Notes: generated by a model from the letters alone, not told the origin. Shown: positions 9,833-21,808, counted from the stretch's first letter. The stretch is 64,000 bases of DNA from Paguma larvata (GCA_030068075.1 CM057826.1:99871804-99935803); one strand, 5' to 3'. Program-made: numbers and translations.

Positions 9833-11621
9833 AGTTCTTAATATGGCCATTGAGAAAGCACTGTGTGCCCTTATGTTTGGTCTGCTTGCTCCAGTGAGCA
9901 TGGGTCAGAATAGCATTCTCTTCTCCCATAGAAGTAGACAAGATATGAGTCTCTGAAAGTTTAAATTCTTGGTCATTCATTCTTCTTTCTTAAGTATGTA
10001 TGTATATGGGTATCTATATATGTCTATATACATAGACACACACATGTGTGTGTTGTATTTTTTTGCATTTGATGAGCTCTTTAACCTCCAAATATTTCTG
10101 TAACCTCTCATTAAGCCTCATAACTCCTGGAACCCTCATATGAAGTTAACTCAGATAGCAAACTTAATGAGGTTTATCCACCACTATTTTTAAGAGAAAT
10201 ATCTTATCTATTTTCCAGACAGAACATATCTTATAACATGCCACTGCAGCAAAGTCTGCATCTTTGTAGATCAGAATATAAGACCTGGATCTCAAATCAA
10301 AGACTGTTTTATTTCTTATTTTTTAGGGTGAACTAAGGAAGGAAGTCTAAGAAGAAGACTAAGAAAAAGAACAGGGTGACTGAGATGTTATACACACTAA
10401 TTCACACTGAAAGCTACATTTAAATTTGTATGTCTGTCAATGCATGATTATGCCACTTAATTTGTAACTCCCTTCTCTGTTCTACTCCAGCCTGGGCCAA
10501 AGCAAAGTGAATCAAAACAAACACACAAAAAATCAAACACTTGCTTCATTTGATGATGATCATAAATGTGGAACATTCTTTCAATTTGCATGATGAACTG
10601 CTTTTCTGCATATCCAGTATGTATGCAAAACTTGCACGTCCCTAGTATGACCTGAGTCAAGAACCTTCAGAGGAATTGCCTCAAAAAGCTTGTGCTAATG
10701 AAGCAAATAATGCCATAACCTTTTGGAGCTCTTCATTCAAAGCATGTCCATCTTTTAATGCTGATGAGAACAGAGAAGACCTGCAGAGCAGACAAAACCA
10801 AGATGCCCACCACACTTTCTGCATCTACAATATGAAAGATTTGGACTGATTAAGAAAATGCGAAGGACCACTTAAGCAGCAATATTCTCTGATGATCTGA
10901 ATTTCCCCTAGTAATATACGTCTCTACCAGAACCAATGATATTTTCTTCCTTCACAGAAACCCAAACTACTTTACACAGAGTAGGCTGCTTAACATGATT
11001 TCCCCCAGAGTGAAATAAAATAGCTTTTTTTGAGGCTCCAAACAGACCAATTGCAAATCAGTGCTACAACAGTTACTTTTTTCCTTTGATTTCTTACTCT
11101 GGACTCATGAGCTACACAGTACATCATGCAGATTGTTAGCTGTTTATTCTACTTCTAACTAGCTTCCAACATTGTCAAAGTCTCTACTAGAACAATAAAG
11201 AGACTATAGGTACATCACATTTCCAGAAAATCCAGAGTTCCTGAGAAAGAATTTTTTTCAAACTTTAAAATGTTCTAAAGCATGTTTTTAATTAAGATAT
11301 TGACATAGCAAAGGATCCCTTCCTTTAACCAATATATCCTCTGTCAGCTTTTCAATTTGACAAGTTGAAATTTTTATAAGTTGTGTTTATTTAAGGTGAC
11401 AGGAGAGGGCCAAATCTCCAGTGAACTGACAGTAGCTTACGTTTGGTGCCCATAACATCAATGCCATGGAGCTTCCTCATTATCGGTGCATTTAGAAGCT
11501 AAGAATCTTGGATATGACATTTCTTAAAAGCACATATTTATTGTATCCATTTATCTATGACTACTTTTGGATCACTGTCATCATAATGCCTAAGCAAGTT
11601 TAATAAAAAAATTTAAAAAAA
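9833..11621. other. Repeat-poor unique DNA, about 1.8 kb
   Basis: No transposable element recognised. It includes an alternating purine-pyrimidine palindrome near 10035-10050 (acacacatgtgtgt). No coding frame beyond chance length. Freedom from SINEs over this length is notable for the window. Confidence 0.45.
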
Positions 11622-11831
11622 TTTTTAAATGTTTATTTACTTTTGAGAGACAGAGACAGAGAGACAGAGTGTGAGCAGGGGAGAAGCAGAGAGAGAGACA
11701 CAGAATCTGAAGTAGGCTCTGGTTCTGAGCTGTCAGCATAGAGCCTGATGTGGGGCTTGAACTCACAAACCATGAGATCATGACCTGAGTTGAAGTCGGA
11801 TGCTTAACCAACTGAGCCACCCAGGCACCTC
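11622..11831 (-). mobile_element. SINEC, antisense
   Basis: 'atttttaaatgtttatttac' tail, GA-rich region, 'gtaggctctggttctgagct', 'caactgagccacccaggcac' inverted head. The A/T-rich flanks hide the target duplication. Confidence 0.95.
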
Positions 11832-11963
11832 AAAAAACATTTTAAAAATGAAGAATCTTCAGAACATTCATTCTTGAAGTAAATAAAACTACAGTGTGGA
11901 AAATATTAGCTAAAAAAAAGGATGGCTATAAAAAAAAATGAGTTGTAGGCATACACTCAGAAT

Positions 11964-12288
11964 CCAGTTGACTCTCAACAGTTGAAAAATTGCATATAAC
12001 TCTTGACTTCCCCAAAACTTAACTATTACCAGTAAGCACTACTGGTAACATAAACAGTTGATTAACATGTATTTTGCATGTTATCTCTCTCTATATATAT
12101 TATATTCTCATCCTATTATCATAATATGTATTATATACTTAAAGTAAGCTAGAGAAAAGAAATTGTTATCAAGAAAATCATAACGGAGGGAAAACACATT
12201 TACAGTTCTGCAGTGTATTGATAAAATAGAAATCTGTTTCTCAGTGGACCCACACAGTTCAAACCCGTGTTTTTCAAGGGTAACTGTA
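11964..12288. mobile_element. Tigger-type DNA transposon (MER8-like), near full length
   Basis: Left end 'cagttgactctcaacagttg' and right end 'caagggtaactg' form degenerate terminal inverted repeats. The interior ('aacataaacagttgattaac', 'agtaagctagagaaaagaaa', 'acccacacagttcaaaccc') matches the same family as the fragment at 8512. Non-autonomous. Confidence 0.85.
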
Positions 12289-12649
12289 TTTTCTGAAATG
12301 GAGAGACTCACATGCCTTCTTCTCTTCTCTACGGGCAATTGTACTTCTGAGCCTTCATTTAACTAAACAGGGACTGGCAGAAATAAGGTGCTTTGAATAA
12401 GAAAATAATTTGGGGATGCCACAAAAAAAATTCATCTTGTAATGCCAATGAACCTGATAAAATTTCAACCTCCAAATTCTCCTGAGGAACAGTGTAAAAA
12501 AGATTTATACTTAAATTCCAGTTTCCTCAGCTTCAAGAGGATCCATTGGCAGTGCAGGGCTATCATCAGCATGGCTTTTCATTTTTCACTCGATCTGATG
12601 TGGTGGCGGGTGCTTTTCTGAGCCGGTGCAGAACCACATACAATGTTAT
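12289..12649. other. Unique DNA
   Basis: No repeat or gene recognised; frames crossing 12546-12767 continue into the LTR. Confidence 0.4.
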
Positions 12650-13225
12650 AGACCGAATGTTTGTGTCTCCCCCAAACTCATATGTTGAAACCTACTCCCC
12701 AGAGCACTGGTATGAGGAGGTGGGGTCTATGAGAGGTGATCCAGTCATTAGGGTGGAGCCGTCATGAGTGGGATTACTGCTTTTGTGAAAGAGGCCCCAG
12801 CCCCTTCTGTCTGTTGGAAAGTTCCTCTTCCCCCACTGGGGCCATGGTGAAGAAATAGTACCCACTACGGAAGAAATTCATACTGGAGGGAACAAACCCC
12901 TGGGAAAACACATGTGTCCGTGGGGTGCACTGAAGACCCCTGAGACCCATGACCCATTATCATGGTTTGTGTGACATCAAGTCAGGACCCACTGAAAAAT
13001 ACATGTTGGTCCCCATGGCAAGCAGGAAGGGCATATGGTGAGGTCACAGTGAGGGGACAGCCATCTGTGAACCAGGAAGCAAACTGCACCAGACACCATA
13101 TCTCCCAGAGTCTTGATGTTGGACCTTAGGCCTCTAGAACTGTGAGAGATAAATGTTTCTTGAAGCCACTCATTCTATTGTGGTATTTTGTTACAGGAGC
13201 CTGGACAGATGACTAACTGCACTGG
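12650..13225 (+). mobile_element. MaLR-type LTR, sense, with internal insertion
   Basis: 'gttatagaccgaatgtttgtg', 'actcatatgttgaaacctac', 'tctagaactgtgagagataaat' and 'ggtattttgttacaggagcc' follow the LTR family seen antisense at 8931. The middle, 12808-13038, is foreign: LTR sequence stops at 'ccccttc' and resumes at 'tgaggtcacagtgaggg'. Removing the insert gives a normal LTR length of about 345 bp. Confidence 0.8.
12808..13038. repeat. 231-bp dispersed repeat, copy A
   Basis: Begins 'tgtctgttggaaagttcctc', contains 'gaaattcatactggagggaac' and 'acccactgaaaaatacatg', ends 'ggcatatgg'. By eye it aligns along its full length to 15389-15602 with scattered substitutions and a few small gaps. It interrupts an LTR, so it arrived as a discrete insertion. 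No poly(A), terminal repeat or convincing target duplication is evident. Family unknown. Confidence 0.8.
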
Positions 13226-13240
13226 TAAGAAGTAATCTGA

Positions 13241-13449
13241 GGCATCTGGTTGGCTTAGTCAGTTGAGCGTCTGACTTGGGCTCAGATCATGATCTCCTAA
13301 TTCATGAGTTCGAGCCCCATGTAGGGCCCCGTGCTGACAGCTCAGAGCCTGGAGCCAGCTTCAGATTCTGTGACTCCCTCTCTCTCTGCCCCTGCCCACT
13401 CATACAGTCTCTCTTTCTCAAAAATAAACATTAAAAAATTTTTTCTAAA
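13241..13449 (+). mobile_element. SINEC, sense
   Basis: 'ggcatctggttggcttagtc' head, 'gagcctggagccagcttcag', short tail 'aaaaataaacattaaaa'. Target duplication aagtaatctga at 13230-13240 and 13450-13460. Confidence 0.94.
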
Positions 13450-13460
13450 AAGTAATCTGA

Positions 13461-14540
13461 TCAACTTTCCTTCGTGTTTTAGAAACACTAGCTTTTTGCC
13501 CTCAGCACCCTGCAAGCTCATGGAAATGCCTTTGTCATCTGCTGGTTGGTTTCTCTGAAGCTATTTATAGCTCAGATTATGTCCTCTTCCAGGCTTTTTT
13601 TCCCCTAATTTCATAAATTGAGTATCATGTCCCAACTTGTTTTAATTGCTTCCTCCACCATTCCCCATGTGAGGGATACTTTAAAGTGGTTAAAGACAAA
13701 AATTTTACACATCTGCCTAACATTCAATGAACATCTACATGCAAAACACTGCGGAGCATCCAAAGTTGAATCAGACTCAGACCCAACTCTCACATAGTTT
13801 CAGCTTATAGGAAAGATTTTAAAAACAGAAGAAGGTTGGGTGGGGCAGAAGAAAGTGTTAGATGTCAGTAGCAAGTTCCAAAGGAAAATGATATTTGGTC
13901 TTTCCAGGGAGATCAGGAAGAGTCTAAAGTCAGTTTTTGATTGAGCCTTAATGTAAAAAAAATCTTATAAGAAACAATGTATTTCCTTCTTCTGATGCCA
14001 CAGCCCTAGTAAGTGGTTTTATACCAAATTTAATGGAAGTTACACAGAATGTTGTGTGTGTGGGAGGAGGAAGAAAGAGAAGTAACCACAAAATTCAAAA
14101 ATACAAAAACACAAACAAAATCCTGGATAACTTTTAGCATCTGTTCCACTCCCACATTAATAAAATTCACCTGGGAATTCTGACAAAAAGGAAAACAGAC
14201 AACAAGAGGGAGGGGATAAAGAAGGGCATACTAGTAAATAGAGTCATAGGGTGAAAAAAGGCAGAGAGGGCACCAAGGACAGATCTCATCCCTCCTCCCC
14301 AAACCAGGAGCACACTGTGTTGGGAAGCAAAGATTCTGTTGGATTAATCTCCCCAAAATAACACTGCCCACTGCAGCACCCAGGGGGAGGAGGGCAGCAG
14401 GCAGAAAGCAGACCTGGGAGGGGGGCTGACTTAGGGAAGGAAACACTTAAGAGCAGATGGTGAAGAATGAGGATGCTCTATGTGTATATTTAGAGAGGGG
14501 GACATTGCTGAGTAGTGCTTAAACTGAAAAACAAATTTAT
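13461..14540. other. Unique DNA
   Basis: About 1.1 kb without a recognised repeat. Short frames only; none with a recognisable domain. Confidence 0.4.
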
Positions 14541-14651
14541 TTTTTATGTTTTTAAATTTTATGTATTTATTTACTTTTTATGGATGGATGGATGGATGTA
14601 TTTCAGAAAGAGAGAGATAGAACTCTCATGAGCAGAGGAGAGTGGTAGAGG

Positions 14652-14704
<53 letters not shown>

Positions 14705-14820
14705 AAGCAGGCTCCACACAGCATGGAGCCCTATGCGGAGTTCGATCACAGGATCTTGGGATCTCAACCAGAGCTGAAATCAAGTCAGACACTCAACGCA
14801 TCAAGCTACTCAGGCACCGC
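14541..14820 (-). mobile_element. Older SINEC, antisense, with GGAT and GA microsatellites
   Basis: The tail side 'ttaaattttatgtatttatt' runs into (GGAT)5 at 14581-14598, then a GA run at about 14652-14700. 'caggctccacacagcatgga' and 'tcacaggatcttgggatc' match the older carnivore-wide SINEC rather than the felid type. The inverted head ends at 'caggcacc'. Confidence 0.85.
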
Positions 14821-14940
14821 TAAACCTCATTATTTTTAAAAAAGAAAGATTTCCTTGCTATCTCTACCCTATACTCAACTTTTTAAGAACTTAGTTTCTT
14901 TTCTCCTTTAAGGTTTTTTTTTTTTTTTTTTTTGATGCAT

Positions 14941-14946
14941 TTTATT
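14941..14946 (-). promoter_or_regulatory. Polyadenylation signal AATAAA before a poly(A) tract
   Basis: Minus-strand AATAAA lies seven bases from a 20-A run (14914-14933). The spacing is shorter than the usual 10-30 nt, so this may be a relic. Confidence 0.45.
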
Positions 14947-15388
14947 AACACTTCGGTTTATTTAAGAAAGGTCAGTGATCTCATTGGGCTGAGGTCTGGC
15001 ATGGATGGGCCTATACATGGAAGGATGGCCAGAATTTCTAGTGACTCCAGATCCAGCATTCCGTGTAATTCTAGTGCCATTTGAAGACTGCCATTATCCT
15101 CTGTGCAAAGACTCAAGTCTATGACCCCAGTGCCATTTATGGCCTGGAATTCCCCCCAGGGAAACTACTTAAGTGTCTGGCTAGGCTTCTCAGAAGGAGT
15201 ACTAAAGGCCAGTTTTAATTCTATGACCTCCTAGAGATCTGGGTCCATAAACACAGAAAGTACGCCATTCCTCAGTATAGTGAAGCAGTCAAGACCACTA
15301 GGGCCTTGAGGCTTGCAAGGAGATGCACCTGCTGAATTTTTGAGGTAGTTATTGGGATGATCAAGCATGTCTTCTCCTGGGACACCAA

Positions 15389-15602
15389 TGTCTGTTGGAA
15401 ACTTCCTCTGGGGCCATGGTAAAGAAATGGTACCTGCTATGGAAGAGATTCATACTGGAGGGAACCCCTGTAAAACATGAGTGCCCTTGAGGTGTCATTG
15501 AAGACACCTGGGACCCATGACCTATGATAGGTTTGTATGACATCAATTCAGGCCCTACTGAAAAATACGTTGGTTCCCATGGCATTCAGGAAGGACATAC
15601 GG
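15389..15602. repeat. 231-bp dispersed repeat, copy B
   Basis: 'tgtctgttggaaacttcctc' through 'aggacatacgg' aligns with copy A at 12808-13038, with small deletions relative to it. On the minus strand both copies can encode a similar stretch (PSSMN-F-S-Y-FFTMAP), although in different frames after indels. That hints at a once-coding origin. Confidence 0.8.
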
Positions 15603-18600
15603 TTGGAGTGAAAAGTTGCTGGGTCACTGCCACTTGATTGAGGACTGGCATTAGAACATGAAATTCAAGGATTTTGTGTATTAATGCCCATTCCCCATAT
15701 GCTATTCATTGATGGAAGGTTGGGTGTAAGAATTAAAGGGGAGTTGTCATCTAAGTCAACTGCATTCTTGATGGTATGATAGCACAAACCTGGAGAAGTG
15801 GACATTACAAACTTGGATATTAAAAACACCATCATGGAGAGAAGGTTTGGGAAAGGATGGGCTCTGGAGGCTAGAGAGAAGACAACCAGATTATTCACAG
15901 AAGCAGATCAACAAGCAGAGCTGCAGCAAACCCTAAGATGGGGTTATTTAATTCAAGTACCAATGTCTGGCTCACCACATACAGTGGGATCTGGAGGAAC
16001 TTGAGGTTCCCCAAGGCCAAGTTCAGCAATGATGATTGGACTCCACATAGTAGGTTTTCAAAGAATTTATACAAGCAGAATGCACATGGAAGCCTTCCAC
16101 AGATTAATTCATGGGCTTTTGCCCTGGCTGTGTCAAACTGGAGGAGTTATGTTGAGGCTAATGGGGTTTCTAGAAGAACTGACAAGTAGCAGTAACTATG
16201 ACAAAGATGGCTATTAGTTCTTTGGTGGGTCTGATTGGCTGAGATTTTGCCAATGATTGTTGCTTTCTGGACCTTGAGACATAGGAGGGAATGGCCTGAA
16301 GCCCATGCCTTACTCCTGCTAAGGGTGCTCACCAGATGGCAGGGAAATCATCTTCTGCTAAGCAGGCAGCATCTTGGAACCACCTGAGTGTAATTCATCA
16401 TCTCTCCAGGTCACACCAAGCCTCTCATCTTTTAAGGTATCATCTGAGAGTTGGATCCTGTGTTGACATTTAAATTGACATCTCCCTTCATGACATTAAG
16501 GACCATCCCAAACTCAAATCCCAACCAGGGCCCATCTGTGGGGCATTGGTTTTGGAAAGTCATCCCCAGTAATACTAAGAAGGAAAATGGAAATGTTCAT
16601 TCAGAGCCTGGGATCATCCTGGTCATCTCCATGCTGTGCCTGATGCCTGCCATGCTTATCCCAGGGAGAAAGCCTGGCCATTTCTTTGCCAACTGCTGTT
16701 GAAAATGCTCTGCATACAACCTTTGAGAATTCTGAAAATGCTCCCCTCAGTCAAGACCAATGAAGATGGTTTGGTCAGGAAAGAAGTTTCAGTCATCTAG
16801 GATTTTTGACGTACTGTCTGGCTCAGTGACTCCATAAAGACCGGGTCTAGATGAACAACTGGGGACATCTGCCCTTTCCATTTGTAAGCTTATCACTCTT
16901 GCAAATCCAAGGAGACATATCTGCTCCCTGACATGTTGAGGTTGAGGGTGGTGCCCCAAGGAGCAGAGAATGTGGCATGGTGATACTATCAGAAGATGGC
17001 TCTTCTTGCCCAAATACACAGCCTTCTTTAGGAGGCATCTGAAAACAAAGGAGAGCCCCTGGACCAGTTCCCAAGTCCCTCTTAATAAATCCTCATATTC
17101 TGGAGGGAGTAGTGTGGATAACCACTTGTCTCTGATTCCTCTTCTACTCTTTATAAAAACTCCTTCTATAATTTCAGCCAAACTATCTGCTCAGAAGTCA
17201 TAAGATCTGGGTGGTTGGGTCCTATTGACCCAGACTGGAAGTTCATAGAAGGTGGAGCCACATCACACATCTCTATATTCTACAAGGACAAGTAGAGCTT
17301 CCACATCTTTCTGGGGCCCAATTCCCTTACCTAGGCTTTGGTATTGAACTATCATAGTATAAACTATGGTTTCTTTGGAGTGATGTGCAATACCCCAGCA
17401 TTCTGTATTGTTTGTGCTACTGTGAATATTTTTTCATTAGAGAAAAGCATGTTAGCTATTTATTTGAGAGTTTGAAAGGAATGCTAATGATGCACCAGCC
17501 TGCTCATGAGACAATTTGCCTTAGTTCTCTCCCAGGGTGGTGGGATCTCCACCCAACACTAGTAAAGAGGCTGGAGGCAGGGAGGAAGATGTAAGGATTT
17601 GCCAAAGAGCTAGTGCCCTAGTAGGAGACAGAGGTAACTGCTTGGTTTGGGGACATCAAATGTATTTGTCCCAATATCATGTAGGAACAGTGTAGCAGGG
17701 CTGGCCAGGCTGCCTATAGAAAGATCAGTGTTTTCTACCCTAGGCCTGTCCTAGGCCAGGGACACATGGGAGTAGCAGGTTTGGGTACTGGTGCCAGAAC
17801 AGAGAGTTGGGGCAGATGGTATTCAGAGAGGAATTATGGCTCCGGATGGCTGGATGTGGGGGTTGTTGTATGAGAGGTTCTAGGTCATTCCAAAGGCAGA
17901 TAGCTGTGTGTACAGAGAAGCTCTCGTTCTCTCTCACTTGCTGCTAGGAATGTCCTGGACTTGGAAAGAGGTAACAGTTTGAACTTGACCCTCAGTGAAG
18001 CTTCTGCATCCTGAAAACCTATGCATCCTTTGGGCTAACACTTTCTGAGCCGGTGTGGGATTTGGAAAAGTCTGGCTATGGGACGTTCTGGAAGACCTGT
18101 GGGTCATGGAATTTGACAGGGTAATCAATATGCAGTGTGCTGAGAGACCTGAGACTTCCCGGGTCAGGAGACTTTAGTCTTTAGTCCCAGGAGCTAAAGA
18201 GAGGATGAAAATATCTTACTCCCCTGACACCCTTTCCAGTTGCATTCTTCAGGCCCATGATCTCACCTGACCCAAGGAGTGTGTGAGGGGTATGGCTCCC
18301 ATTCTTGGAGTCACAAGGGGAAGCGGGAAGGAGACTGGGATGAACTGGTTAGTTTCCATGGTCTCTCTGCTTGGAACCAGGTGGGGGTTTGTAGAAAGGG
18401 ACATCACTGTAGGGAGAGGCCCATTGCCTCCTTTTCTAACATGGTCTTTGACTCTCTTTTTGTGGGGAGTTTCTCCCTTTAGGGTTACAGGAACTGGGTG
18501 AACTCCTGAGCCTACAGTCACGAACAGGAACAAGCTCTCTGAGTTCTTCTCATACTGCAGCCCACACAGCTATATGACAGTGACTGGATGCTTGCTGGCT

Positions 18601-18830
18601 ATGTCCCCTTATGCTGGCCACCCGAATGCCTTGTCTGTCTTTGTTCTTCTGTGCACTGAAGCTGGTCTTGAAGCTTAACCATACTCTGGGTGTGCCTCCT
18701 GCTGTCAGAGGAGCACCTCATATCCTGAGGGCAAACCTGACGATCATGGAATTCAGGGGTCCAGGAGCCATATTCTCAAAAGGAATTATCACCTTTCAGG
18801 ACATTTGAGTTGCTCTTTTTCTAAAACGGG

Positions 18831-20039
18831 ACACAGAAGAGCTCTCTAAAATCACCTCTGTCTCCCAAAAAGAAGTAAATTTCTAGGTCAAAATAGGGCT
18901 GATGTCATCAAGTGCATGGTTAGTCCCTGGAGGTGGAGTGGGGGCAGGAAAGGGGGAGTGGGCTTTGGTCCAGGGCCTAGACAGCTGCTAGTCTAGGCAG
19001 CCCCTCCTCCCCAAGCCCCTGCAGCTCTTAAAGTGTTTTATTCACTGGAAGAAACCATGTAAATGAAGCACGTAAGAATGAGCTTGGAGAGGCAAGCTGG
19101 GACAAAATTCAGTAAAGTCTCACGTGCCAGATTACAAATTTGTAGTGTTTTCATAGAGAGGAGGCACTACCAGAGACTACTACTGCCCATGAGAGTGACA
19201 TGCTCATGACTTGGCTTCAGGGTGATTCATTCTCCCATTACTGTTCAGGGGAAAGAGTCAAGATGGTTTTGGATGCAAGCAAGAGAAAACCAAACCAAGA
19301 AGGCTCAGCTGATGGAGATTTATTCACTCATATAACAGGAAGCCCATAGCTATACAGAGAGATTCTATCATTTTTTAAAAAGCAATGGTGATATTTGAAA
19401 CCGAGGGATTGGCTGAGAGGTCACAGACCAAGCAACAACAAAAAAGTGACCAACAATATAAATTTAGAAAATGCCAAAGAAGAAAGCTAAGAGGCAGAAA
19501 AACAAAAAAATAAAGTCCTTATTATCCAATTTTCTGCCACTTCTAGTTAACACAGAGTTCACCTCCAACCCCTAAGTGATTATTTTTAAATGAAAGTGAT
19601 TCACTGTGAACACTCAGTCTCTGAGGAATATTACATTCTCACTTCAGAAAGCCAATTTAGCCAGGCCTAAGGATAACTAAGTGTCCTTTCTCCATAGACA
19701 AGACTTCTGATCCGTTTCTAAACAATTTTATTTACTGTCACCAAAAGTAATTAGAGCATTCATCCCTAGTGGCCACTCATCACCTTAATTTCCACATGTA
19801 TATAGGGAACACCTACCAAAACTCATAAAGAAACTTAGCAATCCACAGATCAGTATCTGACTGAAAACAGGAAAGGTGCTGTTTTTGCAGATATGTGAGG
19901 TTGTCTGTAGCTAGACTGGGCACTCATCAAGCATTTCATATATGAAAGGCCAAGTCAGGGACATCTCTTCACGTACTTTGGCAGAGTACCTTTTAAGACA
20001 TGATTGTAATAACTATGAGATTCTATTTTCACAGCAGGT
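18831..20039. other. Unique DNA with a GC-rich patch
   Basis: 18915-19025 is G- then C-rich ('gaggtggagtgggggcagg', 'cagcccctcctccccaag'), contrasting with AT-rich flanks. No CpG island or gene is evident. The remainder is ordinary AT-rich sequence. Confidence 0.4.
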
Positions 20040-20516
20040 TAAAGGGATATGGACTTGAAATTACAAAATGAAAAGACTACCATCCAAGTACTAACCAGGC
20101 CCAACGTGGATGGAACTAGAGAGTACTATGCTAAGCAAAATAAGTTGGCCAGAGAAAGACAGATATCACATGATTTTACTCATATGTGGAATTTGAGAAA
20201 CACACAGATGAAATTAGGGGAAGGGAAGGGAAAAGAAGATAAAAACAGAGAGGGAGGCAAACAATAAGAGACTCTTAAATACAGAGAACAAACTGAGGGT
20301 TGCTGGAGGGGTGTTGGTTGGGGGGATGGGCTAAATTTGTGATGGGCACTAAGGAGGGCACTTGTTGGGATGAACACTGGGTGTCATATGTAGGAGATAA
20401 ATCACTGGGTTCTACTCTTGAAGCCAAGATTACACTGTATGTTAACTAACTTGAATTTAAATTAAGAAAAAAATGAAATGACTAACTTGAATTTAAATTA
20501 AGAAAAAAATGAAATG
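20040..20516 (+). mobile_element. L1 3' end, sense, truncated
   Basis: 'gagagtactatgctaagcaaaataag' (in part) marks the end of ORF2 ('MLSEVSQTEKD'-type region). The 3' UTR follows, with a polypurine stretch, 'cttgttgggatgaacactgg' and 'ctgtatgttaactaacttga', ending in A-rich DNA. The last 36 bp (20445-20480) are exactly duplicated in tandem (20481-20516). G runs at 20297-20330 fit a quadruplex motif. Confidence 0.9.
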
Positions 20517-20653
20517 ACCATTTGCCTTCTTTCACTTCTGACCTAGCCCATTTAGGGCATCACCTCTGTCACTCTTCTGAGCAACACCCGGACAAGGCAG
20601 GCATCCCTCAGTGCTCTGTCACCTAATTGTTTCCCTCACCAAAAGATCAAAAT
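20517..20653. other. Unique DNA between two L1 insertions
   Basis: Short gap; its last 13 bases (20641-20653) are the left target duplication of the next L1. Confidence 0.6.
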
Positions 20654-20864
20654 GGAGTTTTGGGCCAACATGGCAGAAAAGTAGGAATACCCGCCGCTGG
20701 TCTCTGGCAACTCTTAATCTGAGAAGGTCTGAGACCGAGAAATTCTCGATCACAGAGGTCTGCAGGAAGAGGAGTTGGAGGCTATATGAAAGAGAATGCA
20801 AAATTCAGAGAATCCTGGGAGACTGAGGAGAAATAGGAAATAAACCAAGACACACATTGCCAAA

Positions 20865-21461
20865 ATGACCAAATGGAAGAACTCCCCTCAAAAGACTGTA
20901 CAGGAAATAGTGACAGCACAAGAAAGGATGAAAGCAGACAAAAGCAACTTAACAGAACAAGAATACAGAATGATAAACATAAAAATATTCTCAGGGCTTG
21001 AAAACATAGAAGAAAGCAGGGGGACCCTAGAGGCAGAGATCAATTTCCTAAAAAACGATCTACAGGAATTAAAAAATGCCTTAAATAAGGGGCAAAACAA
21101 ACTGGAGGTGGCCACAGCATGGATTGAAGAGGCAGAAAAGAGAATAGGGGAATTAGAAGATAAAATTACAGAAAAGGAGGAAGCAGAGAAAAAGAGAGAG
21201 AAACTGATTCAGGAACAGGAAAGGAAAATTAGAGAGCTGAGCAATGCAATCAAATGGAATAACATCTGTTTTATAGGAATTCCAGAGGAAGAAGAGAGAG
21301 AGAAAGGAGCTGAAGGGGTACTTGAACAAATCATCGATGAGAACTTCCCCAACATAAAGAAGGAAATGGGCATTGAAGTCCAAGAGGCACAGAGGACTCC
21401 CCTCAGATGTAACCCGAATAGACCTTCAGAAAGACACATCATAGTGAAGCTGAGAAAATAA
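20865..21461 (+). pseudogene. L1 ORF1 (RNA-binding chaperone), truncated
   Basis: 198 residues remain of a protein normally about 330-340. Residues about 40-135 are a Glu/Lys/Leu-rich coiled coil that would trimerise the protein. The RRM begins near residue 135 with NNICFIGIPEEEE. A stop after KLRK removes the C-terminal domain. DNA downstream (21462-21740) still resembles that domain but contains stops and frame changes. In an active L1 this protein coats L1 RNA in cytoplasmic particles. ATG at 20865 is the first in frame, in the normal position. Confidence 0.9.
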
Positions 21462-21808
21462 AAAGATAAAGAGAGAATCCTGAAAGCAACTGGGGATAAA
21501 CAGGACTTGATTACAAAGGCAGACACATTAGAGTAGTAGCGGACTTATCCACAGAAACTTGGCAAGCCAGAAAGGAATGGCAGGAAATCTTCAATGTGAT
21601 GAACAGGAAGGACATGCAGCCAAGAATCCTTTACCCGGCCAGCCTGTCATTCAAAATGGATGGAGAGATAAAGGTCTTCTCAAACAAACAAAAACTGAAG
21701 GAATACATCACAAATAAACCAATCTTACAAGAGATCCTGAGGGGGACTCTGTGAAGGAAAGGTTGCAAGGAACACAGAGCTCCAGAGACATCCTTCATCC
21801 TTACAAAC

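Larger units (their letters stand above)
14914..18830 (-). mobile_element. Unidentified minus-strand retro-element or retrocopy ending in AATAAA + poly(A)
   Basis: A 20-nt T run (14914-14933) and TTTATT at 14941-14946 read, on the minus strand, as an AATAAA signal just before a poly(A) tail: the 3' end of a reverse-transcribed RNA. Upstream on that strand, to roughly 18.8 kb, the sequence is free of recognised repeats and richer in G+C than the flanks. It holds several medium-length minus-strand frames (130 residues at 16789-17181, 94 at 18249-18533, 77 at 15665-15898) interrupted by stops. I recognise no domain. A segment (15389-15602) is shared with 12808-13038. It could be a decayed retrovirus-like interior, a processed pseudogene of a long RNA, or unique DNA beside a short retrocopy. 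The 5' boundary is a guess. Confidence 0.35.

Noticed and set aside
16789..17181. 130-residue minus-strand frame as a possible gene
   Set aside because: It lies in the unclassified retro-element block. A weak visual resemblance to retroviral pol was not good enough to claim.
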